The notes: generated from the letters alone by a model not told the origin. A stretch of DNA of 64,000 nt from CAWANP01 sp963783445 (GCA_963783445.1 CAWANP010000020.1:496001-560000), one strand, 5' to 3'. Shown: positions 16,401-26,242, numbered from the stretch's first letter. Program-made: numbers and translations.

Positions 16401-18721
16401 CGACTCTCAACCACGTAGGCCGGCCCGCTGATGGTGTCGATGGCCTGGAAAAGATGATGGGCACGATCCGGTATGTGGGTGATATTCGGCTGCCAGACAT
16501 GCTCCATACCAAGGTACTGCGCAGCCCTGTGCCTCATGCCAGAATCGTGCGTTTGGATGTCGAACCAGCCCTACAGGTGCCAGGCGTGGTAGCTGTCATC
16601 ACCCCGGACGACTTTGTAGACCACAGTCTGTGGGGATGGCCCATCAAGGACCAATATGTACTGGCTTACCAGAAGGTGCTCTATGTAGGCAATGCGATTG
16701 CCGCGGTTGCCGCCGAGACGGCGGAGGCGGCCCGGGCAGGGGTCGATGCCATCGAGTTGGAGCTGGAAGAACTGCCCGGCGTCTTTGATCCGGAACAGGC
16801 TTTGGCACCGAATGCGCCCCAGGTCCCCCTCGTTCCTGTTTCTGAACAGGGCAACTTTTGCGCGAAGCATATCGTCCGTTACGGGGATCCAGAACCCATT
16901 CTGGAGCAAAGCCCTGTGTTGTACGAAGAAACTTTCCGTACCGGCCGTCAAGAGCACGCCTACCTGGAACCTGAAGCGGCATTGGCCATTCCCCATCCTG
17001 ATGGCAGTGTCACTATTCGGTACAACGGCCAGAGTCCCTTTATCAACCACACTCATATGTGTACCGTGCTGGGGCTGCCTTCTGAGAAAGTACGTATCAT
17101 CACGCCTCAGGTCGGCGGCTCCTTTGGTGGGAAGGATGATCTCGGCTACCAAACATCAGGGCAGGTCGCGGCGCTGGCCCTGAAGTCAGGGCGACCGGTC
17201 AGGCTGGTGCTGGGTCGTGAGGAATCGATGATGGCCTCGTACAAGCGCGAGCCGATGTCGATCCAGTTTCGAATCGGTGCCGATCAAGATGGCAACCTGC
17301 AAGCAGCCAAGGTCGACATGTTGGCCGACAGCGGCTGCTACAGTTCCATGACAACGCTGGCCATGCTCAGGGCATCTTTGCATGCTGCCGGCGCCTATCG
17401 GTACGATGCGGTGCACGTCGATACGACCAGCGTCTATACCAACAACGGATTCTGTGGCGCTTTTCGTGGTTTTGGAAATACAGACGCTGCTGCCGCTGTG
17501 GAACAGGCTATGGATGACTTGGCCCACAGACTGGACCGCGATCCCATTGACTTCCGACTGCAGAACTGTGTCCGTCAAGGCGACCGCTTAATGACGGGCA
17601 ACGTCGTCGACCATGAGGTCAAGCTGGCCGAGTGTCTTGACTGGGTGCGGGACAAGTCTGATTGGAAACGCAAGCGCAAGGAGTTTCCACTGCTGGCAGG
17701 CGAGGTACGAAAGGGCATTGGCGTCAGTTGCTACATGCATGGCAGCAGTTTGGGTGGTGAAGGTGAAGACTATGCCAACACAACGCTACGAATTGGGGAT
17801 GATTGCCGCGTCACCTTGACCTCGGGCTTGACCGACTATGGTCAAGGCAGTCGCACTGTCTTTACCTTGATCGCAGCCGAAACCCTGGGTGTGGAACCGG
17901 CTCGCATCCGTGTGCTGAGGCCAGACACCGATACGGCCATCGAATCAGGGCCAACGGTTGCCTCCCGAGCCTCCATGTTGGGCGGCAACGCTGCCCGAGT
18001 CGCAGCCGAGAAACTGGACAGGCTGTTGCGCTTTGCGGCCGCAGATGCCCTTGACTGTACCCCAGCTCAAGTGACCCGCCATGGCGAGCTGTACGTAAAT
18101 CCTGACGAAGATGAGCTGGCCTTTGAGCAAGTCGTGGACAGGGCGCGCGAGATGGGGCTGACCCTCTCCGTCCAGGGCAAATGGAGCATGCCCCACATCG
18201 AGTGGCATGAAGAAACTGGAACCGGTACCCCCTACTACTGCTATACTTTTGGAGCCCATGTGGTCGAAGTTGAGGTCGATCTGCCGATCGGACAGGTGAC
18301 GGTGTCCAAAGTCTGGGCCGCCCACGACAGCGGCAGGATTATCTATCCTCAGGGCGCTTACGGTCAGATGTACGGAGGAATCGCCCAAGGTATGGGCTAT
18401 GGTTTGCTGGAGGAAATGAACTACCAGGATGGTTATCCCCAGTCACTCAACTATGACACCTACCTGATCCCGACGGCGCTGGACGTGCCAGAGATCGAGG
18501 CTACGTTCATCGAGACCCACTTTCCAGAAGGGCCGTATGGAGCCAAGAACCTGGCCGAGCCAGTTCTAGTCGGGACGGCGCCAGCCCTGGCCAATGCAGT
18601 ATTTCACGCGACCGGCATCCGCCATCACCAGCTTCCACTCACGCTTGAGCGGGTCTTGCTGGGCCATGACCTGCAGCCGGGCAAAGGAGAGACTGCGTGC
18701 CACAGGGCCCTGGGCCTGTGA
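16397..18721 (+). CDS. Xanthine dehydrogenase-family molybdopterin subunit
   Basis: The 774-residue large subunit is intact. VGGSFGGKDD (about 239-248) and GAFRGFGNTD (about 354-363) bind the molybdenum cofactor. The AFRGFG form is that of purine and aldehyde hydroxylases and differs from the CO dehydrogenase loop. The active-site Glu is in NLAEPVLVG (about 719). It oxidises its substrate by hydroxylation with water. No molybdenum cofactor insertion gene (XdhC/CoxI type) lies next to it, and no transporter suggests the substrate. Confidence 0.92.
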   Translation: MTTLNHVGRPADGVDGLEKMMGTIRYVGDIRLPDMLHTKVLRSPVPHARIVRLDVEPALQVPGVVAVITPDDFVDHSLWGWPIKDQYVLAYQKVLYVGNAIAAVAAETAEAARAGVDAIELELEELPGVFDPEQALAPNAPQVPLVPVSEQGNFCAKHIVRYGDPEPILEQSPVLYEETFRTGRQEHAYLEPEAALAIPHPDGSVTIRYNGQSPFINHTHMCTVLGLPSEKVRIITPQVGGSFGGKDDLGYQTSGQVAALALKSGRPVRLVLGREESMMASYKREPMSIQFRIGADQDGNLQAAKVDMLADSGCYSSMTTLAMLRASLHAAGAYRYDAVHVDTTSVYTNNGFCGAFRGFGNTDAAAAVEQAMDDLAHRLDRDPIDFRLQNCVRQGDRLMTGNVVDHEVKLAECLDWVRDKSDWKRKRKEFPLLAGEVRKGIGVSCYMHGSSLGGEGEDYANTTLRIGDDCRVTLTSGLTDYGQGSRTVFTLIAAETLGVEPARIRVLRPDTDTAIESGPTVASRASMLGGNAARVAAEKLDRLLRFAAADALDCTPAQVTRHGELYVNPDEDELAFEQVVDRAREMGLTLSVQGKWSMPHIEWHEETGTGTPYYCYTFGAHVVEVEVDLPIGQVTVSKVWAAHDSGRIIYPQGAYGQMYGGIAQGMGYGLLEEMNYQDGYPQSLNYDTYLIPTALDVPEIEATFIETHFPEGPYGAKNLAEPVLVGTAPALANAVFHATGIRHHQLPLTLERVLLGHDLQPGKGETACHRALGL

Positions 18722-18816
18722 GGGCGTGGTCGACGGCAACAAACTAGAGACCTAGAGATTTCAGGATTGGCTGGGAGGATGGGTATACTTGGGTCCAACC
18801 GACAGTATTTGCTATG

Positions 18817-20128
18817 TCACGGTCCTGATTGATCCGTCTCCCCGGGCAAGAATCCGCGCAGGCAATCCAAAGCGTCCTGGAACATCTGCAGCGTGGTGGC
18901 ATCGTCAGCAACTTGCATAAAGTAGTGCGACAGGCCCTCGTAGGTGTGGAGTTCATGGGCCAGCCCCCGGTGCTCCAGCTCCTCAGCAAACTGCACACTC
19001 TGGGAGAGGGGCACCAGTTCATCGGCCGTGCCGTGGAGCAAGCAGGCTGGCGGCAGATTCTCCAGATGATAGGCAACGCTGTACTTGAAGTACTGTTCCG
19101 GTGAGCGGTCCGGCAGACCCAGAGCCATGTGCAGTTGACCGAAAGGGGGACGGGTCTGGGCCGCACCCGTCTCCAGATCGTGGTGGAAGGCAAAACCATC
19201 GGCCATGCCGCCGAGTACCAGGGCCACATCGACTTGATCCGTCAAACCCAGCAGGCGATAGGCGTGCAGCGAGGTAAAGCTGGCGCCGACCAGGGCCAGG
19301 CGCTCCAGATCGGCGCGAGAGGACAGTCGCCCCTGGCGCAGGTATTCCACGGCTGTCAGCAGGTCGGCCACATCCTCGTCAAGGTCGATGCCACGCAGCG
19401 GATAGCAGGCCAGGACACTGAACCCCTCGGCGGCAAAGGGAACGGGGATGATCTCCCAACTGAGTACAGGTCCCGGCAAGACGAGCAGCATGGTAGGGAA
19501 TGATCCGCCCTCCCCCAGTGGTTCATAGAGGTAGCAGTCGTTCACCCACAAGCCCGCTCTTTCGAAGCTAAAGCGAGTCCGCAGCGCCGCGCTAGGGATG
19601 GGGGCCGTCACGGTTACGGTTGTCGTGGGACTGACGACCAGCGAGTGGTCCACGCGAATCTCTGGCGGGTCCGCGGGGGCCAGGGAAAGATCGTAGCCAG
19701 TGGATTCCGCTGTCAGACTGGACGGCTATGGCATGCTTGAAGCACAAGCCTGCGAGACAGGTCTGGTTGAATGCGTCGTCATAGCCGCGTTTGCCAGCGA
19801 CCGGGACGTAGCGGCCAGGTGGTACGCCGTCGATTCGGTACTGGCCATCTGGGCCGGTACCGGCAGAATAGCTGTGACCCAGCGGCGAGGAGACAAGCAC
19901 CACGGCGCCAGGAACCGGCTCACCACTTACATCGTGGACCATGCCTGTGATGGCGCCGGCTGGGTCCTCGGTGTGCACTTTGGGTCCGCCAACTGCCTTG
20001 ACAATCTTGTAGAAAATGACGTTGCGCAGGGCAGTGATCTTGGGATCGGCGCTGTAGCCAAACCAGAACAGGCCCAGAAGCAAGAGTCCAGCCAGGAGCA
20101 ACAGTGACCCGCGAAGGCCCTTGCCCAT
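18817..20128 (-). CDS. Membrane-anchored protein: carboxypeptidase-regulatory-like domain plus alpha/beta hydrolase (one frameshift)
   Basis: The gene starts at ATG 20128 with a basic N-terminus and a transmembrane anchor (LLLLAGLLLLGLFWFGY). A small beta-sandwich domain of the carboxypeptidase regulatory type follows (GMVHDVSGEPVPGAVVLVSS ... DGQYRIDGVPPGRYV). One extra base near 19720 shifts the frame, and the reading continues SLTAESTGYDLSLAPADPP into an alpha/beta hydrolase: nucleophile elbow GASFTS, acid in HGTADELVP, histidine in LSHYF. The hydrolase would face outside the cell on an anchor. The substrate, perhaps an ester or peptide, is unknown. Confidence 0.7.
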
Positions 20129-20141
20129 ATAGCGGTCCGGC

Positions 20142-20945
20142 TTACCAGCGGTCTCGGGAGCCTTGCCCCGCAGAGCCCGATGGCTGGGACTCCTGGTTCC
20201 CTCCCGCCAGGGGTACACCCAGCAGCAGCGTCGCCAATACAAAGCCAGCCAGGAACCCGGCCAGGATGGCCACGAGGGGGGTACCGCTGTGCTTGATGGC
20301 AATACCGATGTAGGCCCAGACGATCACCAGGACGTAGGCAATATCGCCCCGGGAAATGCTGACTGCTGAAGCGATGAGCGCTGCCGCGACCAGCATGATG
20401 GCTGCCCATGCTTCGGGGCTCAGGAGCCAGCCGTTCCAATTCAAATAGTCCAGCAGGGATGTCACGTTGGCGATGGTTGCCACCGTGATCCAGCCCAGGT
20501 AGAGGCTAAAGGGTACGCGAAGGAGCCAGGTCTCGGTGGCTGGAACGCTCGTGCGGCCGGTGCCCAGTCGCAGGTAGATGGCGATGAGCAGCAGCAAAAG
20601 CGCGACCATGGCCACCAACGTGAGAGCAAAGTATTCATAGTGCCAGAGAAAGAGCCAGGCGATGTTGGCGATGCAGCTCAGAACGTAGAGCCAGCCGGTG
20701 CTGCGCTGCCTCGGGTTCTCCCGTTGGGAGGGCAGCAACTGGTAGATAGAATAGGCGATCAGGGCCAGGTAGATCAGGCCCCAGATGGCGAAAACGTAAC
20801 CCGCTGGCACAAAGTAAACGTCAAAGCGATCCGAGATCTCACCTGTGGACTGTCCGTTCAAGGGTAGGGTACTGGCCAGGCCGTTGACCACAATGACGCC
20901 AATAGTAGACAGTAGAACGAGCACCTGTCGTAGGATGTCTTTCAT
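20142..20945 (-). CDS. TspO/MBR-like tryptophan-rich membrane protein
   Basis: This polytopic protein of about 267 residues has 7-8 hydrophobic helices. FVPAGYVFAIWGLIYLALIA and IANIAWLFLWHYEYF resemble the helices of TspO-like proteins of the longer bacterial type. The function may concern tetrapyrrole or small-molecule sensing, which is uncertain. I choose ATG 20945, with AAAGGAG 9 bases upstream, over a TTG two codons earlier. It ends 13 bp before the start of the hydrolase gene and probably shares its transcript. Confidence 0.7.
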   Translation of the reverse strand: MKDILRQVLVLLSTIGVIVVNGLASTLPLNGQSTGEISDRFDVYFVPAGYVFAIWGLIYLALIAYSIYQLLPSQRENPRQRSTGWLYVLSCIANIAWLFLWHYEYFALTLVAMVALLLLLIAIYLRLGTGRTSVPATETWLLRVPFSLYLGWITVATIANVTSLLDYLNWNGWLLSPEAWAAIMLVAAALIASAVSISRGDIAYVLVIVWAYIGIAIKHSGTPLVAILAGFLAGFVLATLLLGVPLAGGNQESQPSGSAGQGSRDRW

Positions 20946-21013
20946 CTGCAAAATCTCCTTTCTCTATGTTGCTGCCTCAGGGGCAAGCCCAACCTTGCTG
21001 TAGTGGCCTCTTT

Positions 21014-21042
21014 ATTATACCGCAAAAAGTACCAGACTGCAA
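21014..21042 (-). promoter_or_regulatory. Promoter of the TspO-like gene
   Basis: On the minus strand TTGCAG (21037-21042), 17 bp, and a perfect TATAAT (21014-21019). It is divergent from the gntR promoter about 60 bp away. Confidence 0.75.
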
Positions 21043-21095
21043 CAGCCGGAGCTGTTCGGCAACAGTTCCCATGAGCAAGTCCCAGATTTTAGTAC

Positions 21096-21124
21096 TTGAC
21101 AAAGCCAGTGCCCTGTGCCATAAT
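21096..21124 (+). promoter_or_regulatory. Promoter of the GntR regulator operon
   Basis: TTGACA (21096-21101), a 17-bp spacer and CATAAT (21119-21124). The start would lie within the palindromic site that follows. Confidence 0.8.
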
Positions 21125-21133
21125 TGTATACAA
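21124..21133. promoter_or_regulatory. Likely GntR operator
   Basis: TTGTATACAA is a perfect 10-bp palindrome over the probable transcription start. A wider inverted pair, ATTGTAT ... ATACAAT, spans 21123-21150. The GTATAC core is common in FadR-type GntR sites, so autorepression released by a pathway ligand is likely. Confidence 0.65.
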
Positions 21134-21185
21134 GTCTACACGCATACAATGGGTCAGCGCAGTGACCGCCATTGGGGTGAAAGGC

Positions 21186-21917
21186 ATGGCATTGGAACTT
21201 TTCGACAAACCTCAATCCAGAACGCTTCGAACCGAGATAGTGGATATCCTCCGCGATGCCATCATCAACGGAAAGCTGCAACCCGGCGAACACCTGAAGG
21301 AAAGCGCGATCGCGACGCAGCTATCGGTGAGTCGCAGCCCGGTACGCGAAGCCTTCCGCCAGCTAGAGCAGGAAGGTCTGATCGTCAGCATCCCCAACCA
21401 GGGCAGCTTTGTCAAGGTCTTTACTGAGCACGACGTCAGGGAGGTCTTTACCCTGCGCTCTGTGCTGGAGGATCTGGCTTGTGAGATCGTCCTGAGGGAG
21501 GGCAAGCTTCTTCCTATGGACCTGGAGCGGCTTGAAGTCTATATCGAGTGGCAGCAGCAGGCCGTCGCAGCCAAGGATTTCGACAGGCTGACCAAGCTGG
21601 ACATGGAGTTCCACGAGTTTCTGTGTGAGAAATCTGGGTTTGAGCGCCTGCTCAAGATGTGGCGTGGCCTGCGGGCTCAGGTCCAGGTGTTGTTTTACCA
21701 GCGGTTTCAGGCTCTTGAAGAGGTGCCTGAAACCGTTGACACGGACCACACGGCCATTCTGGATACCTTGCGCCAGGGGGACTTGGCGCAGTTTTCCCGC
21801 GTCAACAAGGAGATCAACGAAAGGGTTGCGCAAGAGTGCATCCAGGTTATGCGCGCAATGCACAAGCAAGTCGAATCTCCGGAATCGGAACACAAACAGA
21901 TTGCAGAAAGGACTTGA
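21186..21917 (+). CDS. GntR-family regulator (FadR/FCD type)
   Basis: The protein has 243 residues. The winged helix (residues about 13-75; GEHLKESAIATQLSVSRSPVREAFRQLEQEG) is followed by an FCD ligand-binding domain with the metal-binding His/Asp set (EFHEFLCE; DTDHTAILDTL). I choose ATG 21186 (MALELF) since the longer frame would start upstream of the operator. The next gene begins 3 bases after its stop. It most likely controls the isomerase-transketolase-LarA genes downstream in response to a sugar or sugar acid. Confidence 0.9.
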   Translation: MALELFDKPQSRTLRTEIVDILRDAIINGKLQPGEHLKESAIATQLSVSRSPVREAFRQLEQEGLIVSIPNQGSFVKVFTEHDVREVFTLRSVLEDLACEIVLREGKLLPMDLERLEVYIEWQQQAVAAKDFDRLTKLDMEFHEFLCEKSGFERLLKMWRGLRAQVQVLFYQRFQALEEVPETVDTDHTAILDTLRQGDLAQFSRVNKEINERVAQECIQVMRAMHKQVESPESEHKQIAERT

Positions 21918-21919
21918 GT

Positions 21920-22900
21920 GTGAGCATCCAGTATTCTGTCATTCTGGCCTTTGTGGGCCAGATGAGCGATCGTTTTTGTACCTACCATCAACCCCGGAAC
22001 CTGGCTGAAAAGCTATCGCTCTGCGCCACGATCGAGGGCATACGAGGGATTGAGCCGGTCTACCCTTTTGACTTTGAAGGAGTGACACCGGAATCGTTCA
22101 AAGGGCTTCTGGCCGAGAACAACCTTGATGTCTCCTCTGTAAATGTCAACATCAAGGCGGAGCCCAAATTCCACCAGGGGGCCTTGACAGCCAAGGATCC
22201 AGGTATCCGGGCCGAAGCGGTGCGGTACCTTCAGGCTGGTATGGACTGGGCCGCCGATCTGGGAGTGAACCTGATTACATGCTGCCCCCTGGGCGACGGC
22301 CACGATTATCCTTTCGAGATCGACTACAGCCAGGCCTGGCGCTGGACCCTGGATTGCCTGGGGGAAGCAGCGGCCTCGCGCCCAGACGTCAAGCTCAGCG
22401 TCGAGTACAAACAGAGCGAGCCGCGGGGCCGCGTGATCGTGCCGAACGCGGGCGTGGTCCTGCTGCTTTGCGAACAGATTGGACTGGACAACGTGGGGCT
22501 GACACTGGATACCGGCCACGCGCTCTATGCGGGCGAGACGCCAGCCCAAACCATTAGCCTGGCCGCTGACGCCGGCCGGTTGTTCTTGATCCACATCAAC
22601 GACAACTACCGGAACTGGGACTGGGACATGATGCCTGGTTCGGTCAACTATTGGGATTGGCTGGAGACACTGTTGGAACTGGACAGGGTTGGCTATAGGA
22701 GTTGGTTGGTTTCCGATGTTTTCCCGGCACGAACAGACCCCGTCGAGACGCTATCTGCCAGCTACCGGGCGATTGTGTATGGGGAGAGGTTGTTGGACAA
22801 GTTCGGGCGGGAACGTCTCCGGGAGATGATCAGCCGGAGAGACGTGATCCGTGTCTACGACGATCTGCAGAGGCTGATGCTTGGGGAAACGCTCTCTTGA
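21920..22900 (+). CDS. Sugar isomerase/epimerase, xylose isomerase-like TIM barrel
   Basis: The GTG start at 21920 follows GAAAGGA; an ORF extending further upstream lies within gntR. The protein of about 326 residues has AP-endonuclease-2/xylose-isomerase-like motifs: ITCCPLGDGHDYPF, SVEYKQSEPRG (metal Glu), LTLDTGHALYAGE (metal Asp and His), FLIHINDNYRNWDWD and LVSDVFPARTDP. It should interconvert a ketose and aldose or epimerise a sugar. The exact sugar is unknown. Confidence 0.85.
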   Translation: MSIQYSVILAFVGQMSDRFCTYHQPRNLAEKLSLCATIEGIRGIEPVYPFDFEGVTPESFKGLLAENNLDVSSVNVNIKAEPKFHQGALTAKDPGIRAEAVRYLQAGMDWAADLGVNLITCCPLGDGHDYPFEIDYSQAWRWTLDCLGEAAASRPDVKLSVEYKQSEPRGRVIVPNAGVVLLLCEQIGLDNVGLTLDTGHALYAGETPAQTISLAADAGRLFLIHINDNYRNWDWDMMPGSVNYWDWLETLLELDRVGYRSWLVSDVFPARTDPVETLSASYRAIVYGERLLDKFGRERLREMISRRDVIRVYDDLQRLMLGETLS

Positions 22901-22970
22901 TTGGGGCCTGCTACCGCTATTGCAGCGATTGCCGAGACAGACAGATGATGAACTGATGAAGGGACTATAA

Positions 22971-23816
22971 ATGGCAACATCGTACATTGCTCCATTGTCA
23001 ATCGAAGAACTTGAAAAAAAGGCCGTCATTATCCGTTGCGACATCATCAACATGATCCACGAGGCAAATGCCGGACATCCGGGCGGCTCGCTGTCGGCCG
23101 CGGACATTGTCACGGCCCTCTACTTTCGCCTGATGAAGGTCGATCCCGGAAACCCGGACTGGCCGGATCGGGATCGCTTTATCCTGTCCAAGGGCCACGC
23201 CTGCCCGGTTTGGTACGCCGCATTGGCTGAGCGGGGCTTCTACGACAAGGCGCATCTCAAGACCTTGCGCAAGCTGAACAGCATTCTGCAGGGGCATGCC
23301 GACATGCGCAAGACGCCGGGGGTTGATATGACGGTGGGCTCGCTGGGCCAGGGCTTTTCGGCTGGCATCGGCATGGCCCTGAGCGGCAAGCTGCGCAAGA
23401 AGGACTATCACGTCTGGGTCATGGTTGGTGATGGTGAAACGCAGGAAGGGGCGATCTGGGAAGCCGCCATGTCGGGCGCCAAGTACAAGCTGGACAATCT
23501 GACCGTTATCGTCGATAAGAACGGGTTGCAGAATGACACTTTTGTCGATGATGTCATGCCCGTCGACCCCCTGCCTGACAAGTGGCGGGCCTTCAACTGG
23601 AACGTGATAGAGATCGATGGGCACGACATGGCCCAGGTGGTGGAAGCCCTGGAGAAGGCCAAGACGGTCAAGGGCATCCCCACGGCCATCATCGCCCACA
23701 CGGTCAAGGGCAAGGGCGTGTCATTCATGGAAAATGTCCCCAAGTGGCATGGCGCAGCGCCCTGTGACGAGGAAGCCGTGCAAGCCCTTCAGGAGATTCG
23801 GGGAGGGACAGAATGA
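22971..23816 (+). CDS. Transketolase-like, N-terminal (TPP-binding) subunit
   Basis: A split transketolase half of 281 residues. It has GHPGGSLSAADIVTALYF, KGHACPVWYAALAERG, the TPP/Mg motif VGDGETQEGAIWEAAM with the following Asn, and HTVKGKGVSFME. Split pairs are common in Chloroflexota, archaea and in sugar catabolic operons (for example apulose-4-phosphate transketolase). It overlaps the C-terminal subunit gene by 4 bp. Confidence 0.92.
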   Translation: MATSYIAPLSIEELEKKAVIIRCDIINMIHEANAGHPGGSLSAADIVTALYFRLMKVDPGNPDWPDRDRFILSKGHACPVWYAALAERGFYDKAHLKTLRKLNSILQGHADMRKTPGVDMTVGSLGQGFSAGIGMALSGKLRKKDYHVWVMVGDGETQEGAIWEAAMSGAKYKLDNLTVIVDKNGLQNDTFVDDVMPVDPLPDKWRAFNWNVIEIDGHDMAQVVEALEKAKTVKGIPTAIIAHTVKGKGVSFMENVPKWHGAAPCDEEAVQALQEIRGGTE

Positions 23817-24841
23817 TGAACGCTGCAGTATCTGCCTACCACTATGTCCGCCCTGAGATTGAGGAGAGATTGGCTTGGGATGATCCCTTTGCTGGCGTGG
23901 AGAAGCAGCCGACCCGCTACGCCTACGCCGAGGCCATCCTGGAAGTTGGGGAACAGAACGAGGATGTGGTTCTCCTCGATGCCGACGTGGCCAAATCGAT
24001 CAAGACCTGGAACTTTGGTGAAAAGTACCCGGAAAGATGGTTTAATTTTGGCATCGCCGAGCAGAACATGATAGCCGCGGCGGCTGGGATGGCCACCACC
24101 GGCCTGATTCCCTTTGCTTCGACCTACGCCGTTTTTGCCAGCCTGCGGGCCCTGGACCAGATCCGCAACAGCATCCACTACCCGCGCCTGAACGTCAAGA
24201 TCGCCGCCAGCCACGGCGGGATCACGCCCGGACCCGATGGCGTGACCCACCAGGGGCAGGAGGACCTGTCCATCCTGCGATCCATTGCCAACTCGACCGT
24301 CATCGTGCCCTCGGACTCGGTCACGACCAAGATGGCCATCTGGGCCATGGTGGACTGGGAGGGGCCGGTCTACATCAGCTTCACCCGCGATCCGGTTCCG
24401 GTGCTGTATACGGAGGATTATCCCTACGAGATCGGCAAAGCGGTGGTGGTCCGGGATGGTACAGACGTCACCATCGTCGCCCTGCGCGACTTGGTGGCCC
24501 ATGCCCTGGTCGCCGCCGAGCGCCTGACAGGCGAGGGACTGAGTGTGCGTGTCATCGACTGCCACACGCTGAAACCGCTGGATGAGGACAGCATCCTTCA
24601 GGCGGCTCGCGAGACGGGCGCTATCGTTACCGCTGAGAACAATGTCATCTTTGGCGGGCTGGGCAGCGCGGTGGCCGAAGTCCTGGTGGAAAACCTGCCG
24701 ATCCCGATGGAGCGCATCGGGGTCCGCGACACCTTTGCCGAGTCGGGGCCCTACCTGGAGGTCATTGACAAATATGGTCTGACAGCGCCGCACATCGCCA
24801 ATGCCGTGCGGAAGGTGGTTGCTCGCAAAGGGCAATCGTGA
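23813..24841 (+). CDS. Transketolase-like, C-terminal subunit
   Basis: The protein has 342 residues. The pyrimidine-binding domain begins at TRYAYAEAILEVGE, with the catalytic Glu in NFGIAEQNMIAAAAGMATTG and the substrate His in ASHGGITPGPDGVTHQG. The C-terminal domain has VRVIDCHTLKPLDED and AENNVIFGGLGSAVAE. Together with the previous gene it makes a full transketolase. Product context suggests use in sugar breakdown and not only in the pentose phosphate pathway. Confidence 0.92.
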   Translation: MMNAAVSAYHYVRPEIEERLAWDDPFAGVEKQPTRYAYAEAILEVGEQNEDVVLLDADVAKSIKTWNFGEKYPERWFNFGIAEQNMIAAAAGMATTGLIPFASTYAVFASLRALDQIRNSIHYPRLNVKIAASHGGITPGPDGVTHQGQEDLSILRSIANSTVIVPSDSVTTKMAIWAMVDWEGPVYISFTRDPVPVLYTEDYPYEIGKAVVVRDGTDVTIVALRDLVAHALVAAERLTGEGLSVRVIDCHTLKPLDEDSILQAARETGAIVTAENNVIFGGLGSAVAEVLVENLPIPMERIGVRDTFAESGPYLEVIDKYGLTAPHIANAVRKVVARKGQS

Positions 24842-24976
24842 GAAGGGTTTCGCAATGTTTCGATCCCGCAATGCCAGCGTACGGTGGGGTGTTTGTCTAT
24901 TCCAGAGTTCATGCTGGCTCAGTTTTATCACGTGGACCCGATAGAATCTGCGTGCTTGCATAGGAGGAGCAGTATC

Positions 24977-26242
24977 ATGGCCGACAAGGGAAAAGCCTTT
25001 TTGAGGGGCGAGGAATTCTATTTCGACCTACCTGAGGAGTGGAACCTGTTGCTCATGGCCGAACCGGAGGATCTGTGCGGCATCAGCGACGTGGGTGAGG
25101 CCGTCCAGGAGCTGTTGGCGCATCCCTCAGGCATGGCGCCGCTGGCCGAGGTGGTGGCAGGTCTGCCCCACAAAAAGACGGTCATCATCAGCGAAGATCA
25201 GACGCGCCCGACGCCGGTGGACCAGATCTTGATCCCGTTGTTGAATGAACTCAATCGATTGGGAATCCCGGATGAGGAAGTGGACGTCATCATCGGACGG
25301 GGTACACACCGCGTGCCCACCGAAGAAGAGGTCCTCAACAAAGTCGGCCAGGAGGCACTGGATAGGCTGCGGGTCAGCGTACATGAGCCCGACGATGGCG
25401 AGTTCACCCATCTGGGTACTACGAGCCGGGGCACCGAGGTCTATGTGAACCGCCTGGTAGCAGATGCGGCCTTGACCATCGGCATCGGCACGACCAATCC
25501 CCACTATTTTGCCGGCTATAGCGGAGGGCCCAAACTGATCCTGCCGGGGGTATGCAGCCGGGAGAGCATCAAGCAGAACCATGTCCTGATCCGCAACCCC
25601 ATGGCCAACACAGGCATCATGGAGGGCAATCCGGTCTGGGAGGATATGCTGGAAGCGGCCCGCTTGGCCAAGCTGACCTTCAAGTTCGATGCGCTGCTAA
25701 ACGCTGCAGGGGAGATCAGTTGTCTCTATGGTGGCGAGGTAGAGGCCCAGCAGCGCGAGGCAGTCGAGGGCCTCAAGGAGATGTACGGCGCGGCAGTTCC
25801 GGCTCAGGCTGACGTGACCATTACGTCGGGCCATCCCTTGGAGGTGAACCTCATCCAGTCGGGCAAAGCGATCCTGCTGGCGGACGCGATCACCAAGCCG
25901 GGCGGGACCATCGTCCTGGTCTCAGCCTGTCCCAGTGGCGCCGGACCGTTGATGTATGAGACGCTGAGAGAGCGACCAGGGGCCGATGAGGTAGTAGACT
26001 GGATTGCCGTGGGCAGGTCAAACCCCACCGGCGGTCCCATGGCTTCTCGCCTGCGCAACCTGGTACAGTCCAAGCAGCTCGTGATCGTGACGGATGGCCT
26101 GACCCAGGAGCAGTTGGCTGATATGGAGTTCGGTTACGCGGCCTCGGTGGACGACGCGTTGAGCCAGCTGTCCCGGGGCAATGGCAGCCGCGACGTGGTT
26201 GTTCTGCCTGTTGGGGGGAGCACCTACCCCTATCTGGCCTAG
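24977..26242 (+). CDS. LarA-family nickel-pincer racemase/epimerase
   Basis: Start ATG 24977 follows TAGGAGGAGC. The 421-residue protein has the LarA active site: EDQTRPTP, H111 in GRGTHRVPTEEE, H176 in NPHYFAGYSGG, K186 in GPKLILPG (equivalent to the Lys that carries the nickel-pincer nucleotide in lactate racemase) and H202 in KQNH. LarA paralogues racemise or epimerise many 2-hydroxyacids, including sugar acids. The cofactor genes larB, larC and larE are not in the window. Placement after GntR, isomerase and transketolase suggests a hydroxyacid of the same pathway. Confidence 0.88.
   Translation: MADKGKAFLRGEEFYFDLPEEWNLLLMAEPEDLCGISDVGEAVQELLAHPSGMAPLAEVVAGLPHKKTVIISEDQTRPTPVDQILIPLLNELNRLGIPDEEVDVIIGRGTHRVPTEEEVLNKVGQEALDRLRVSVHEPDDGEFTHLGTTSRGTEVYVNRLVADAALTIGIGTTNPHYFAGYSGGPKLILPGVCSRESIKQNHVLIRNPMANTGIMEGNPVWEDMLEAARLAKLTFKFDALLNAAGEISCLYGGEVEAQQREAVEGLKEMYGAAVPAQADVTITSGHPLEVNLIQSGKAILLADAITKPGGTIVLVSACPSGAGPLMYETLRERPGADEVVDWIAVGRSNPTGGPMASRLRNLVQSKQLVIVTDGLTQEQLADMEFGYAASVDDALSQLSRGNGSRDVVVLPVGGSTYPYLA

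Noticed and set aside
23789..24961. 390-residue ORF antisense to the transketolase genes
   Set aside because: It mirrors well-supported coding sequence on the other strand, has no start signal and is rich in His/Gln/Asp from antisense codon bias.
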